The notes: generated by a model from the letters alone, not told the origin. DNA of 64,000 nt from Heterobasidion occidentale (GCA_039111635.1 JBCAQO010000009.1:682001-746000); one strand, 5' to 3'. Positions 1 through 12,771 are shown, counted from the first letter of the stretch. Numbers and translations: made by a program.

Positions 1-136
1 TAACACAACGCGACTCCGACTACGATCTCGAGTCGGACGCGTAAATTATAGTGTCACGTGCGCACTTCCTCTTTCATCTAGGACCCAAGCCTACGAAAGC
101 CCAGTCATCAAAACAAAGAAGAACATATCCATCAGC

Positions 137-2413
137 CTATGAATGGCTTCTCCTCCTTAGCCGCACTGGCACGGGCGATACGCCCAGTGTCAGCATCATC
201 GCAGCTGGCATAACCCTCTCCCTCCATTGCTCCCCCGTCTCCCCTTCCTTCATGATGGGCTCGACGTGCCAGTCTTTGATTAGCAAAGTAAGGAAGCACA
301 CCGCCTCCATAGCCGCAAAGTGACGTCCAATGCAAGTCCGAGGGCCTGGATATATTGGCATGAGAAACCAGAAGATCAAGCAATACTTCAAAGAGACGCA
401 CCAAAGCTGAATGCAGAAGCAGCCTCAGAGTCGTTCATGGTTCCATACCACCTCGAAGGGTCGTACTTATAAGGGTCGGTGAAGTATCGAGGGTTATATT
501 CTGTCATAAATGTGTTAGTGATATGATATTTGCAAGGGGAAGAAGACACTTGCGAACGCCGACCATATCCACGACCACCTGTGCACCCTTCTGGATCGCG
601 ATGCTCCGGTTTCCAGGTTTGCCGAGCTCAGGAGGGATGGTAAGCACAGTGTCCTCAATCGCTTCGCGGATCATCACGTATCCTGCGGCTATAGCCAGAC
701 ATTGACGATGAGTAAACCAAGGCACGCCAAGTCCATGGCAACGCTGGACACTCACGATATAGCCGTAATGACTCATAAAAGACGCTGAGGACTTTCTCCA
801 ATTTGTTGAAATCTTCATACGTCTAGTGAGACGGCGACGTGAGTTGACAGCACTACGTGCGAAGATTATTGATAACTCACCGGGTCGCGGTCATGTCCGA
901 CAACTTGAACTATTTCTTCGTAGACCTCCTTCTGAATTTCGGGATGGATCCCGAGGAATCCAAGGGTAGCCGCGAGTGTGTGAGCAGTAGTCTCTGAAAC
1001 ATAGCAGTCAGATGAATACGCTGGAATAAAACCCCTATGCGGATCTCCAATCACATACCGTGTCCAGCGAAGAGCAGACCGAACACATTTCCAATCTACG
1101 CGCCCATGAATTACTGACATCCTTCACAATGATTTTGGGAAAGCAGACTCACCACTTCGCTGTCATCTAACTGTAGTCCCGTCTTCGTCGTTCGCCCGAA
1201 CAAGCAAGCTGAAGACATCGCTTCTCTGACTCTATCTTGGCCACTTGAGTCGCTCGCCAGCGCCACCTTGCGCTCATTGATTTGTGCCGTCATATAGTTC
1301 TGTAATACGCTGTGCGCAGCAGGCAGGTCGGGAATCCTTGATGGTATGACGGTAAGCGACGTAAAAGAAACGGTCAAGGGAGATCTAGCAGCACCATTTG
1401 AAAGGCAGTTTGTACAACCACTTCGGCGCAGCAAGCCACAGCGTCGGATGGTCTGTAAACGTCTTGAAAGCTTGCTGGAGAGGCATGCTCCCGTCTTCAT
1501 TCGTGGGAGGGGCATCCCATATGAAGGGCAAACCGAATCCGACAGACGAGATAACGTATAGGCCAGTTTGAACGTGTATTTCTGGATCACGGCAATTTCC
1601 ACAGAATCCTTAGCGCCCCACCCCTCAGAGGACACCATGTCCTTGAACACACGCAGGGTCTCAGACCATACCAAACCGTACGTTTTTATATTGAATGCAG
1701 GGCCCATAATGCGCCTGTGCCTGCGCCACGTCTCCTTCTCAGACGCAATGAGGTTCATGCCCCAGATCCTATCATAGGACCAGAATAGGAAAACGGAATG
1801 AATATGTCTTCGTTCGAAATAAGAAATTCAAGACTAACATCATGGACTGGCTAGCAGACTCTGGCTTGATCCAGGGAGACTTGATACCGCCCGCAACGAC
1901 CTGGCGCGCGACATCGATGTTGGACGTGTACAAAGTTGGCCTGCCCGAAAGGAATGGAACAATTGACACGACCTCAGAGCCCCACTTACGATAAACTGCT
2001 CATACATCACAGTGCATAAGGAGAAATACTGGTTAGATTCTACCGCAAACAGAATTAGGTGCAATGTGCCTACAGGTCAATCGTTCACTCCAGGTGAAGT
2101 AAATCCCCGGGTTCCACCAGGACGACGGAAATATGACGGCTGGCATAGCCAGTGGCTGGAAAGGAATACGAAGCCCTCTGACTCCATTGACGGCCTACAG
2201 GTAGAATACAACACAACGTTGAGCGCAACTCAGCGTGCTGAGAAACATATGAAGCGGCAAGGCGGCGATCGCTATCGCTGTCGGCTCCGATAGAGGGTTA
2301 ACTAAGACTTACCTTTATTCCATTCAACAATTTGAAGACTTTCGACAGGACGAAGATAGCAGAGGCTGCTCCCAACGCGAGGCGCCAGCTCACCACACCG
2401 TTCAGGAGGACAT
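137..2413 (-). CDS. Cytochrome P450 monooxygenase (P450-1), many exons
   Basis: Membrane-anchored haem monooxygenase, expected in the ER. Splicing the minus strand gives a hydrophobic N-terminal anchor, then WWNPGIYFTW, the I-helix LLFAGHETTAHTL, the K-helix ESLRLYPAGYVMIREA and the haem loop FSFGPRTCIGRHF, so all catalytic landmarks are present. The last exons are 137-345, 402-500, 554-688, 756-822, 881-993 and 1059-1095. The intron at 501-553 is GC-AG (donor GCAAGT); only this choice joins VGV to QYNPRYF. Two one-base gaps interrupt the frame: just after the likely ATG at 2413, and near 1560 between TFKLA and YVISSVGFG. Each is repaired by one extra C. It is divergent from the FMO at 2856. 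The family assignment is sure; the CYP number and substrate are unknown. Confidence 0.88.
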
Positions 2414-2855
2414 GAATATAAGCAATTTGGCTTCAAAAACGTCGAGGTGGTTGTGCTGTTAGATGTACTCCGAGCTCCCCGAGCATATCGCAAATATTTA
2501 GCGTGGTTATTATCGTGAGACAAGTAGTACTTGAGTTATACAACGCTTTTATTTTGCAATAACTGCGAGTTATCTTATCTCAACGGCGTTTGCTAAATCG
2601 AGCGGCCAGACGCTACCCAGACTTCATGCGCAGTGACTTGTCTGCAGTCTGGATGCAGCACATAGATTCTCTCATTGCGCAAGAGCACACAATTTCTCGG
2701 TATTTTTCGGCTTGTCAGTCAGTCTAGAATCCTTCAAAAGCCGTCGATGAGATAGTATGCCTCGTGGAACTCTTCTTTCTGATCGCTGTCATTTGAAGGT
2801 GCCATAGCTGAAGCCAGGACTCGACGGCTGACAATCTTATATTTTTGTATTATCC
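2414..2855. other. Divergent intergenic region between P450-1 and FMO-1
   Basis: About 440 bases separate two divergent starts and probably hold both promoters. AT-rich patches lie close to the FMO start (around 2838-2855). No conserved ORF or repeat is seen. Confidence 0.4.
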
Positions 2856-4442
2856 ATGGCAGATCATCTACCTAGTGAGTTCAAATCGATCTTTCGTGGT
2901 GTAAGAAAGGCGACTCAGTAGGACAGACCCTCTCGTCGGCTCGCATGCCGAGACGCAAACAGCTGGGAAGCGTATCTGTATCATTGGTGCTGGGGCAGGC
3001 GGTCTCGCGACATTAAAGATCCTTAAAGAGACCGAGCAAGCGCAGTCAGGATTGTGGAAGCTCACTGCATTTGAAGAGAGGGAAGACGTTGGCGGAGTGT
3101 GGTATGCAATCTTTCGCTCTATGACATTCTTTTCAATAAAAAATTCATCCTTCACATAGGTTGCCTGCACCTCCAGAGCAAAACCCGCCGCTGACGCCCT
3201 TATACGATGTCCTGACAACGAATTTACCTCACCTGACCATGGGATACTCAAGCTTCCCGTTCCCGCCCAGCACTCCCCTCTTCCCCCCGCGGCAATAGTG
3301 CTGAAATACCTTCAGGACTACGCCGCCCATTTTGACCTGCTCCGTCATGTCCGACCGAACACTCGTGTCGAGGAAGCGCGATGGAATGCTTCGGAGCAAG
3401 TGTGGAAGGTCACGCTTTCTACTGGAGAGCTCTCGGACTTTGATTTCATTGTTGTCACCAACGGCCACTATAGGAAGCCTCGATACCCCAACACTCAGGG
3501 ACTGCAGAAATGGATCGCCTCTGGACGCGCTATACATTCAGCATGGTTCAGACGCGCGAGTGATCATGCACAGTACAAGAAAGTTCTCGTGGCCGGTGGT
3601 GGTCCCAGTGGGCTAGACATTAGCGCAGAAATGCGCACGGTCTCTCAGCTTGTTCTGCATTCTGTTCCCAGTGACGCATTTCCCAGCGACTTCGCACCCC
3701 CTCCGAATACCGACAGCTACAGGAAGGTGCCGAAGGTCACGGAGTACAAAGATAATGGCGACGTCGTCTTTGCGGACGGCACCATCGAGTCTAATGTTGA
3801 ATTTGCCATCCTTGGAACGGGCTATGAAGTATCCTTCCCGTTCCTCCCACAATTAAAGCACGCAGTGCCGAACTTTCCGCCGCCGCTTCCTTCGCATCTG
3901 TTTAACTCTACTTATCACATCTTCCCCCTCGCGAAACACCTGTTCCCGCTGCAATCCGACTTTCCGGCGCATACCATCGCATTCCCGCGCTCCCCCAGCG
4001 TGTCGCACCCTTCCCGACCTCCGAGGACCAGGCGCGTGCGATCGTCCGCGTGCTCACAGATCCAAGTGCCTTGGATGTTGCCGCGGAGGCTGTGGCCATC
4101 GTTGAGCGTGCACGCGCGCTCGCGAAGGAAGAAGGTACAGACGACCCGCTCCAGCTAGCGAAGGCGTGGTCTCGGTTTGGACCGCATGAGCCATTCGAGT
4201 ACCGTGCGGAGTTGCACGCGTTCGCGAAGCCCGGGATGGAGTGGCATGCACCTGACTGGGAAGTTGAGTTTTGGGACCGCAAGGACGCGTTGCGGGCGGA
4301 ATGGAAGGAAGTTGTGAAGAGCGGACAAGCTGATGAGTGGGTGAAGGGCGTCGGGGAACGCGGGGTGCAGGAGTGGGTGGACCTGTGCCGGAGGTTGTTG
4401 AAGAGGCGCGATGATAGAGAGAACCAGCAGGCAAAGCTGTGA
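2856..4442 (+). CDS. Flavin-containing monooxygenase (FMO-1)
   Basis: FAD- and NADPH-dependent monooxygenase of the fungal FMO class, which oxygenates N-, S- or carbonyl-containing small molecules. Introns at 2875-2926 and 3102-3159 join a short MADHLP exon to the FAD Rossmann motif IIGAGAGGLATLK. Then follow the FMO-type NGHYRKPRYP and the NADPH Rossmann motif VLVAGGGPSGLDI. The intron inside GGVW is shared with FMO-2 at 6128. Two one-base deletions break the frame: in the C-run at 3283-3288 (a TAG follows otherwise) and near 3984-3986. One C at each restores an unbroken protein through to WVDLCRRLLKR. The gene ends tail-to-tail with the SNARE gene. Substrate unknown. Confidence 0.87.
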
Positions 4443-4755
4443 TGCCGACTGGATAGCCTGGTCGTGGTGCTTTGGCTTCACAAGTGCATAGAGAGACGGA
4501 ATATGCTGCATCTAAAATCTTAGCATACTGTTAAACTTACATTCAACAGGTCGTCGACAAGGTCTCTCTTTGCATTGAGTGGAATGGACGACATACCGCA
4601 CATTGTGTCCGAATGAAAAGTCAGAGCCGTCTCGGTTATAAAAATACACATGTAGCCCCAAAAAGCCTGAAATTCAATAGTCCGTCTGGTATTATAGCAC
4701 ACGCATTCATGAGCAAAAGCAGTAGGGTAGTGATAGCCGCGCATAGCCTTTTAAA

Positions 4756-5933
4756 TCATACTAGAATCACCGCCATAAGCAAAGCCAGCAATATAATAAT
4801 CAGAATCACGATACACCAGCCCGACTTCGTTTCTGGACAAAGAGATCAGTCCAAGCACATTCGAGTTCGACCAACGTCAGACCAACCTTCTGTATCGCGC
4901 ATGAACTTCTTCATTTTTTTCATGGCGTCTGCGAGCTTGGACTCCGAGCGGTCCACGCCACGATCTAAATCATCTAGCATCCTGTTACTTTGTTAGTCTG
5001 CGTATGAAGGTTTTGGAAACAATTTCGCGCACTCGTTGTGCTCCCCGATTTCTTGCCCCATAAGCCCTGCCTGCTGCGCAAGCGTGCTGAGCGTTCCTGC
5101 TATCGAGCTGATTGTCTGGTCTTGCTCGCGAATTATCATCTATGGGTCGAATATTACTCACGAGCCTCGACCGGGCTCAGAAAGGCGACATGAATGAGTG
5201 TAAGAAATGTACCTGCTGCTCTTCACGTGCCCATTGTGCCTGTGGGTCTCCATCCCGAGGAGCTGGTGATGGACTTGGAATGGGCGACCGAGGCACCGGT
5301 GGTGGTGACAAGGGATTTGAGAGGGTCTGTGACGACTCAGAGAGTGAAAATGTACACAAAATGTCTCAGCACCCACCGCCTCACTCCCACCGTCAACTTC
5401 TGCCCGCATGTTCTGTACATTGACAGATTAGATGGGCATGATTGACAATGGGCATGGTACGTACCACGCACCTCGATCTCATTCCGCACACGCCCGACAT
5501 AACGACGTCTCTCCATCACCTCCGCGGCGTCGAGACCAAACATACGTGCGCCGGTCGTTTCAACTATCCTGAGAGCGATATTCCAAATAAACCAAGGTGA
5601 GATCTAGACCCGTAAAGGGAGGTCGACTGTTCAATGAACATAGGAATGCGTACTTCACACTCTCTTCTAGATCCTCCAAGTCTGCCTCCAATGCAGCAAG
5701 GGTTGCTTTCAACTACATACCATCTTTCTATCAGTACTCGGTCCCTGCCTGGCTTGTTGCTCCACTGGGAAACCTCAATAAGGAAGCCTCACCTCATTTC
5801 TCGCCCACTCTAGCTCTTCGCTACCCTCACGCGCCATGCTGCGTATGCGTACGAAGGATGCACGCAGTTGTTCTGCCGTTTGCAGCGAGCTCTGAATCTC
5901 GGACTGAACAGCATGATATGGGTCGGTCGACAT
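4756..5933 (-). CDS. TLG1: Tlg1/syntaxin-6-like Qc-SNARE
   Basis: t-SNARE for membrane fusion at the trans-Golgi/endosome. The start MSTDPYHAVQSEIQ opens a syntaxin-6-type N-terminal helical domain. Later exons give GARMFGLDAAEVMERRRYVG, a proline/serine linker, then the SNARE helix from REQDQTISSIAGTLSTLAQQ to EHNEMLDDLDRGVD. The gene ends with the tail anchor SGWCIVILIIILLALLMAVI and a TGA at 4756. The likely zero-layer glutamine is in the LAQQAG segment. At least six introns of about 50-90 nt are needed, all with usable GT-AG sites, and no frame repair is required. It lies between two flavin monooxygenase paralogs, a housekeeping gene inside an accessory pair. Syntaxin 8 is a less likely alternative. 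Confidence 0.87.
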
Positions 5934-6127
5934 TGCTATCGTCGGCCAAACTGTGCTCGAATTCCGCTGTTGTTCGCTACGAGTGGTTGTGGAAGCGAAG
6001 CGTAACTGAGATGACTACAACGGATTTGTAGCCGATATAAACAATGATAAACGTTCGGCTTGTTCGGCTCACTTACACCACCGTTGTCCGTTGTAGCTAT
6101 GTTTCTAACGTACACAGAGTGCTAGTT

Positions 6128-7601
6128 CTATGTGTCTTCAACTTTCCCGTGTCTTTCGTCGTATCTTTTAAGGACCTTTCTGCACAGGTCGACCCACCCG
6201 TCTAACCCGCCAACTCCAACTCCTTTCAACCACCTCTCTGACTCTCCATCATCCACTATCGCTTTCCATTCAGTGCGCAACTCGTGTTTTCGATCCCAGC
6301 ACTCGATTTCTCCGTCCATCGGCTGCCATTCGATGCCTGCGAACGCGTTCAATTCGCGCGATATTCGAATGGCTCGTGAGGTTTAAAAAACACCCACGCC
6401 TTCGCGACGTCGAGCGGGTTGGACCCAACCTCTTGCACTAGGCTTTGCGCGCGTTTAATGATAGCCGCTGACTCTGCTGCAATGTCCAGTGCCTCCGGAT
6501 TCGCAAACGCATGTGCGATGGCGCGCGCCTGGTCTTCGAAAATTGGCAAAGGCGCGATGCGATTCATGAGCCCTGTGAAGGCGATGGAGTGGGCTGGAAG
6601 TCTTTCTGCAGAGGAAACAGGAACCTTGCCAGAGGGAACGGGGCGTAGCTGGAAAGTTGCAGGTGGTCAGGTAACGGCGTTGAAGGCGTCCACAGGTCGT
6701 TGGTCAGGTGAGCAAAGAATGGGAACGAATGTTCGAACCCAGTTGCAAAGATAACGAAGTCGACGTCCGACTCCGTCGTGCCATCCTCGAACACCAAGAC
6801 ACCGTTATCTTTGTACTCTGCTATCTTTGGTTTCGTCCTGTAGCCGTCTTCGTCTGGGGGTAAAGCTTGACCTATCCAATAGCTTTCGCCAGAGACGGAC
6901 TGCAAAAGGAGCTTCGAGACGGTGCGCATCTCTGCCACGATATCAAGTGCACTAAGCCCGGCACCAACCACGACCACCTTCTTGTGGTGCGCTAAATCAC
7001 CGGACGCCTGTACCACGATGAATGAAACGCTCTTCCCTCGTCGATCCATTTCTTCACGCCAGGAATATCCGGATACCGGGGTTTTCTGTGATGTCCAGAG
7101 GCCACGACGACGAACTCGAACTCAAGCCATTCTCCCGTTTGCAATCTGATCTTCCAGACCTGGCCTTCGGCATCCCAGCGCGTCTCTTCAACACGAGTCT
7201 TGAAGCGGACATAGCGCGTGATGTCGAAGTATGCAGCGTATTCTTCGAGATATTGGCGCACACTGGCGGCCGTAGGGTATAGAGGTGTTTCTGGTGGGAA
7301 GGGGAAACTCGGGAAACCAAGGAACGGACGGCTACGTTCGTGTAAAGTGAATCGTAGAGCGGTGTATAGGGAGGATCATTCACAGCAGGTGCCGGCAACC
7401 TAGAGCATTGTATGGGTTATAAACTCATATTTGATCTCCCCGTCGATCAGCGCACCATATTCCTCCGACGTTTTCTCTCTCTTCGAACGCGACCAATTTC
7501 CACAGGCCTGACTGCACTTGAGGAGTGTCTGCCAGAATCTTCAGCGTCGCAAGGCCGTTTGCACCTGCACCAATGACGCAAATTCTCTTTATGGAGCTCA
7601 T
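6128..7601 (-). CDS. Flavin-containing monooxygenase (FMO-2), frame broken in several places
   Basis: Paralog of FMO-1. The start MSSIKRICVIGAGANGLATL carries the FAD motif. The protein then shows SGHHRKPRYPDIPGVKKW, the NADPH motif VVVVGAGLSALDI, FATGFEHSFPF and the C-terminal WVDLCRKVLKRYDERHG. The intron in the GGIW codon (about 7399-7450) sits exactly as in FMO-1. Relative to FMO-1, the frame slips at about 6355, 6587, 7007, 7321 and 7475. The first four are each cured by one C or G; the last seems to lack two G. The gene is therefore either a pseudogene or, more likely given similar slips in essential genes nearby, a good gene with base-calling losses. It runs the same way as the SNARE gene downstream of it. 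Confidence 0.82.
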
Positions 7602-8120
7602 CGTACAGCGATGGGGATGGTGCGACTGAGAGCAAGTCTAGCTGCAGTAACCATTGTCTTTATGAACCTCTAGGCGATGGCGCAACAATAACACACTGGA
7701 ATGAGGTCACTCGGCCATCGGCGACGCCACTGGCAGGATTCACGTACAGATGCGTAAGGTGCGATTGAGTCGTGCAGTCCAACCTTAGTCTCCCACAGTC
7801 ACTTCCCAGAGTCAAAGGTGAAGAAAGTCGTTCGCTTCAACGAGAATCCACTTGGCATAATCCACCTGGCTTCGATCTTCCAAAGGACCCATCATCCCAC
7901 GGGGTCAAAATTCTCGGACCTGCGCCCCGTACTAGATAAATGCAACAAGATAACGGGGTGTAAATACTCGATACGCTGCGCTCTACTGGGGGCACGCAGG
8001 CGCACAGATGGCGAACAAAAAATGGTCCTTGCATCTATCTAGTAATACGCCAAGAAAACTCAGGACAAGTTTGCAGGCGACCCTGCCTTTTGCTCGGGAT
8101 TGAGCGATAGTTCTTATCCC
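7602..8120. other. Intergenic region upstream of FMO-2
   Basis: About 520 bases upstream of FMO-2. It presumably holds the FMO-2 promoter, since that gene reads leftward from 7601. Short ORFs on both strands show no recognisable domain. Confidence 0.3.
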
Positions 8121-8827
8121 TACTATCGTTGCACCGGAGTTGCAAAAAAAGAAAAGATTTCTTTGTAGCGTCTTCAATTAGGCTCTCTCTCACTCCAAAT
8201 TTTTATATTACCTGCGGAAGCTTCTTGAAATGTGTCCTGTTATTTTTTCATATTTTCTAGCAATCTCTAGGAATTATTGTGATATGATTGAGAAGGGGTG
8301 TCCGAAAACGAGCAAAGCTTAGGAGTTGCAAATCTTGCCGACGATCGGGTCACACGTTGTCACGTTTAAACTCGAACTCCGACGGAGCGCACCGCGAAAC
8401 GACCTACCATGCGGAGATTCAAAGAATGACCAAGCATCACACGGCCCGAGACTCCCTGTCACTCTGCCTGCCATCGGGCACTGCCCGTCGAAAGAAATTT
8501 AGTGAAGAGCAGTAGAGGCCTCAAAGTGATAAAAAATAACCTGAATGCTTTCAGTAACACCTCTCCATATTGTTATTTTCTTAGTTTTGTAGTTGAGCTC
8601 AAGGATCTGAGAGATCTTGAGCATCTCTCAGATATCTCTGCCCTAAAAACCATTATTCATTGCCTCCTCACTGCTGCACCCAATTTCTGTTCTCGCAAAA
8701 ACTCCGATACTTGAAGAGTGCTTAAATAAATAACTATGAATTTTTTCAAGAGGTGCCGTCAAAAGTTGCCGCGAGGAGCTCGATTTTGAACCTCTCATAC
8801 CATTTGCAACTCCGGTGCAATGATAGT
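8121..8827. mobile_element. MITE-like element with TA target site and 24-bp terminal inverted repeats
   Basis: The 24 bases at 8121-8144 (beginning TACTATCGTTGCACCGGAG) recur inverted at 8804-8827 with one mismatch. Both ends carry TA at the outer edge, as a Tc1/mariner-type insertion into TA would give. The inside, about 660 bp, is AT-rich and encodes nothing recognisable, so this is a non-autonomous element. A transposase source is not in the window. Confidence 0.75.
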
Positions 8828-9091
8828 ATTGTCAGGGATCAAACGAGTCAACAACTATCCATATCCAAGAATGTTCTAAGTTTTGGGATAGTGTGACCTT
8901 ACATTGAATACACTAAAGATATACGAGCCTCACGATTCTGTGAATAAGCAGAGCGTATCTACATCATGATATACCATCGTTTGAAATAGCGGTGTAAGGA
9001 TAGAGATGAAAGGGTATACAACAGTCGAGATAAATATAGACGGGTGGACTACGGTAATCCAAGAACCGATAGCGCACCCTCCCAAAGATCC
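8828..9091. other. Intergenic, 3' side of the CSC1-like gene
   Basis: About 260 bases between the mobile element and the stop codon of the CSC1-like gene. No ORF or repeat of note. Confidence 0.3.
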
Positions 9092-12000
9092 CTAAGCGTT
9101 CTTGCGCGACCAACCACGTTCCTCTGACGCCCGTATCGCCAACTCAATCTTGGCCTCCTCAGGCGGCGCACTGGTAATATTCACCTTGCCCTTCTCGTTC
9201 ATGATCGCGCCCTCGGTCGAAACGTCGATGCCCTCCGCCTTGCACGCGCGCTCTGCCTCCTCAACGAGCCCCAGCGGATCGCGCGGCAGCCAAATAACGC
9301 GCTGTGACTCCACACTCGCAGGATGGCTGAAGTCCGTAGGGCCCTGCTCCTCCTCCCGCTCCACAGACGGTAAGTGTGCACTTGAGTCGGCGTGGGACAG
9401 TTCTGAGAAAGAGCCAGAAGCCTTGTGCGTGGGTTTCTCGTTCGTGGTGGTGTAGATAGCGTCTGTGGATGGTCCAGAGGCCTGGCCGTTAGCGTCGAAG
9501 TGCTGAGCCTGGACGTTATCTTCCTGCGTGGGAGCGGACTCCACTCTGCTCTCATGGCTCTTTTTCTCGTTTTCTTCCACAGGGAGAGCCTTGGCAGGTG
9601 CGTTCTCGGGGACGACGTCGTCGGTCAATTCAAATGATTTGTCCGCCAAAGTCAGGGGAAGATACTGGATCAAGGGGCCGTACGAGTTGTTGATGATGTT
9701 ATGGAAGAAGGCCTGCAGGAAGAGAATATAGAATTAGAATAAATATTTATGTCGACCAAAACTATTTGAGGAAACCCCACCGTAAACACGAGCAAGACGA
9801 CCATCAACGCTCCTTCCGCAATTGCGGCTGGTTTGCCCTTCTCATTTTGCGAAAGGAAGAACAAAGCGCAGAGGCAAATCTGCTGAATATACAAACCCAC
9901 GAAGATATGCTGAATCGCCTTGGGAAAGAAGAGTCCACCGGTATCGCCTGATGCGGGCATGTCCTGGACCCAGAGGAAGAGGTACTTGTACATGATATAA
10001 AACAGGAAGAACGTGGCGCAGGCAAGACCGTTGATGATGGGCGAGATGATAGAGTACCCAAGGGTGATGACGACGAGCAAGGTAGTCTGTGGGAAAAGCG
10101 TTCCCCAGTTGACGGAGCGCGCGCCGTACTTGAGGTTGTACACTGATCGCGGGGTGCTGCCGAGCAGGATCAACTTGACGTAGTACAAGATAAGGGTGAC
10201 GGCTTGAAGAAAACCACCAGCGGTACCGGAGAGACCTTGCAGAATAATGTATCTATGGAAGCATAAGATGTCTGGTTTAATTGGTGATAGACAGATGAGC
10301 ATACGTCAGGAAGAAAGTCGAAGCCTTGGGTAGATTCTGAGCGAGAAGAGTCGGTGCAGATGATATGCTGTCCGCAAGCTGAGGGAGGGCTGCAATGATA
10401 CCGGATGAGAGCGTCACTATCAAGAAACCGTTCTACAAGATCGAAGAATGAGTATAATAGTACCAGATACGAGCCATGGGAGAAGGTGGCGCTTACAATG
10501 ACTTCAAAGATGAAGAATCGGTCCATCAAGCTAAGCTCGAGGCCAGTACGTTTTGGGATGCCCTCGAGGCGCGCCAATAGTCTCAGTACAATCGGCAGAA
10601 GCATGAACAAAACAGCGAGTAACACGGGGGGAAGGATACCAGAGATGATACCGACAACCACGTCCGGAAGGTTACAGATCCAAGCGAGCCAGTGGTACTT
10701 GATGCAGAGGGAATGGATGTTCGACACGGCGCCGACGAAGGCCACTTTCATACAATATCAACTCATAAACGCTTGTCCTGGTGAAGAAACCGATTGAATG
10801 TGCGTACCAGGGAAAGCCCAAAGAATGATCAATCCGAGCGTGATGGCCCATCCAATAGCCATCCGTATACGACGCTCATACGGGTTCATGCCCAGATTCT
10901 CCCATATGATGTCCTCAGGTCCAACTTCAACGTACTTCCCAGCGCTAGCCATACGGTACGGGCCGTGATGCGTGAGTCCGGCAGCCGCGAGATGCGCTGC
11001 GATTTGCCGGTTAAACAGAATAAATGCGCCATTCACGGGCGGGTACGTCTGGTCCTTGAAGTCAACCGCGGGCTTTGCGCCAGGAATCGGTAGCGACACA
11101 GGGGGTACGGACACGTTAAACCTACCCGCACGGATCTTGTGGCGGCGATCGATTGCCTCTGCTTCCTGTGCGGTCATGCGAGCAATGTCCTCGTTCAGTA
11201 CCCGCCGACGCTCCGCGAGCGCCTCGGTCGTCGTCCTAATTTCTTCACGTGCCCACTCGATCGAGTCCACTTTCTTGCCAATCAGCGGAAGAGAGAACGG
11301 GAGCCATGAGAAGGGAGGCAGACGGTGTGTCGGACGTTCATTTGCTGGGACAAGCTCCTCTGTCAGGCTTTTCACGGCCTCCGGATCGTTTGTGGGCTGG
11401 GTAAGGCCGGTGGTTGAGTTGTTTTCGCCACCATTCTTCGCTGCTGCTTCTTTGTTCTTCTTGTACTGCTTCATGGCCGTGCCAAGAAGGGCTGTTTCGG
11501 CAGCCTCCAACTTATCGCAGGCCGCAAGGCGACGTGTATGTAGGTCGGGCATATCTTTGAGATCACGGTTGAGCCAAACTTTGCGCACACCGCCCGGAAG
11601 ACAGGAGAAGAGACGTGTGAGAGCAAGCTCCGACAAGTATTTCGTCGGGATTCCGGTAACGAGGATAGTGTTCGCTTGCGGAGACGAGGAATGGCTGGCA
11701 CTGATCAAGAAGCGTTGACGGGCCTTGACATAGTGCTGCATTTCATGCTTGATGTTCCACCAAATCCAGACTGTAATAATACGACGTCAGATGGATAATT
11801 ATTCAGACAACTAGCTTAAACCAAGTCAAAAGAGGACGATCATGTGACCCGACCCAACAACAAATGTCGAGCACGTCCACCCAGACACAGATGGTGCAGA
11901 GACGCACGAGACGAGTGAATAGGGACTCACAAGTGAAGAACCAGGCGAGGATCAAGTGCGCAGCGTAGCGTGTCGTCTTGTCTGGCGCGACGTTGCCGTA

Positions 12001-12771
12001 AGTGTACATATCAAGACCGGAATGACTTGCGACTTCTGTTTTGACCGCGGTGATGGGAAGGAGTATGGCCCACGAAATGAGCCAGATCGGGAGCAGTACA
12101 CGGACCATCATGCGGAGGAAGCGGACGAAAAAATACGAGTCCATGCCGTTGACCTGCTTGATGTCACGATAATCGGCCCGCCATATTGCTAAAGGCCATG
12201 CAAGTAAGGAAGGAGACAGTGGCTTCTGGCGTTTGCTAGAAGTTGAGCGTCAGCGAGTGAAAGACGGCAGAGCTGGTTGCGAAAGTGTGAAAATCAAGAC
12301 ATCCTAAAGAAAGCCACGAATGCACGAAGCTGGTTGACGGTTGCACTGGCTTCGAGTGCTGCATATACGTCAAGAATTCAAGAGAAAAGACGGTGAAGAA
12401 TGATAGGCTTTTCCATCATTGACGATAACAAAACGTGCGAAGATACGTTCCCAGTGGAGCTGACAACAATCACGAGATCAAGCGCGTCTGGAAAAACATA
12501 GCGAAAACCACGCTCGTGGAATAGGAGAAAACGTGATATGCGCTGATGTTCTGTGACATCCAACGATGTGCAGGAGTAGAGGGAGATACTCACCTCTCAA
12601 GTACCGAAAGACTGCGTGGCTCATAGATAGATCTAAACTGTCGTCGTAGGATGGTGAACGCGACTAGCTCTGCTCCAAAAACGGCGGAGTTGAAGACGAG
12701 GGACGTGAGGAACGTGCTCGTCGACGAGCTCTGCGCCTCAGAAGCGCTGAGATTGGACCTGCGTCGTGCAT
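9092..12771 (-). CDS. CSC1/OSCA-like (DUF221) membrane channel protein
   Basis: Predicted calcium-permeable, osmosensitive or mechanosensitive channel of the CSC1/RSN1/PHM7 family in the plasma membrane. The N-terminal exon has the first helix FLTSLVFNSAVFGAELVAF. Next comes GMDSYFFVRFLRMMVR, then one long exon (10758-11741 frame) holding the cytosolic domain (TILVTGIPTKYL; WENLGMNPYERRIR). The seven-helix core follows (ILPPVLLAVLFMLLPIVLR; FFLTYIILQGLSGTAGG), and then a charged C-terminal extension ending at 9092. The intron after the first helix is long for this window (about 355 nt). The start is uncertain: the ATG at 12771 (MHDAGPIS) fits the family but needs one extra base near 12750. 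The rest splices cleanly. Confidence 0.87.

Noticed and set aside
1769..1838. A separate short gene upstream in P450-1
   Set aside because: The frames join by GT-AG introns into one P450.
3283..3990. Programmed -1 frameshifting in FMO-1 and FMO-2
   Set aside because: The sites are at different codons in the two paralogs, lack a slippery heptamer, and similar gaps appear in unrelated genes, so base loss is the better reading.
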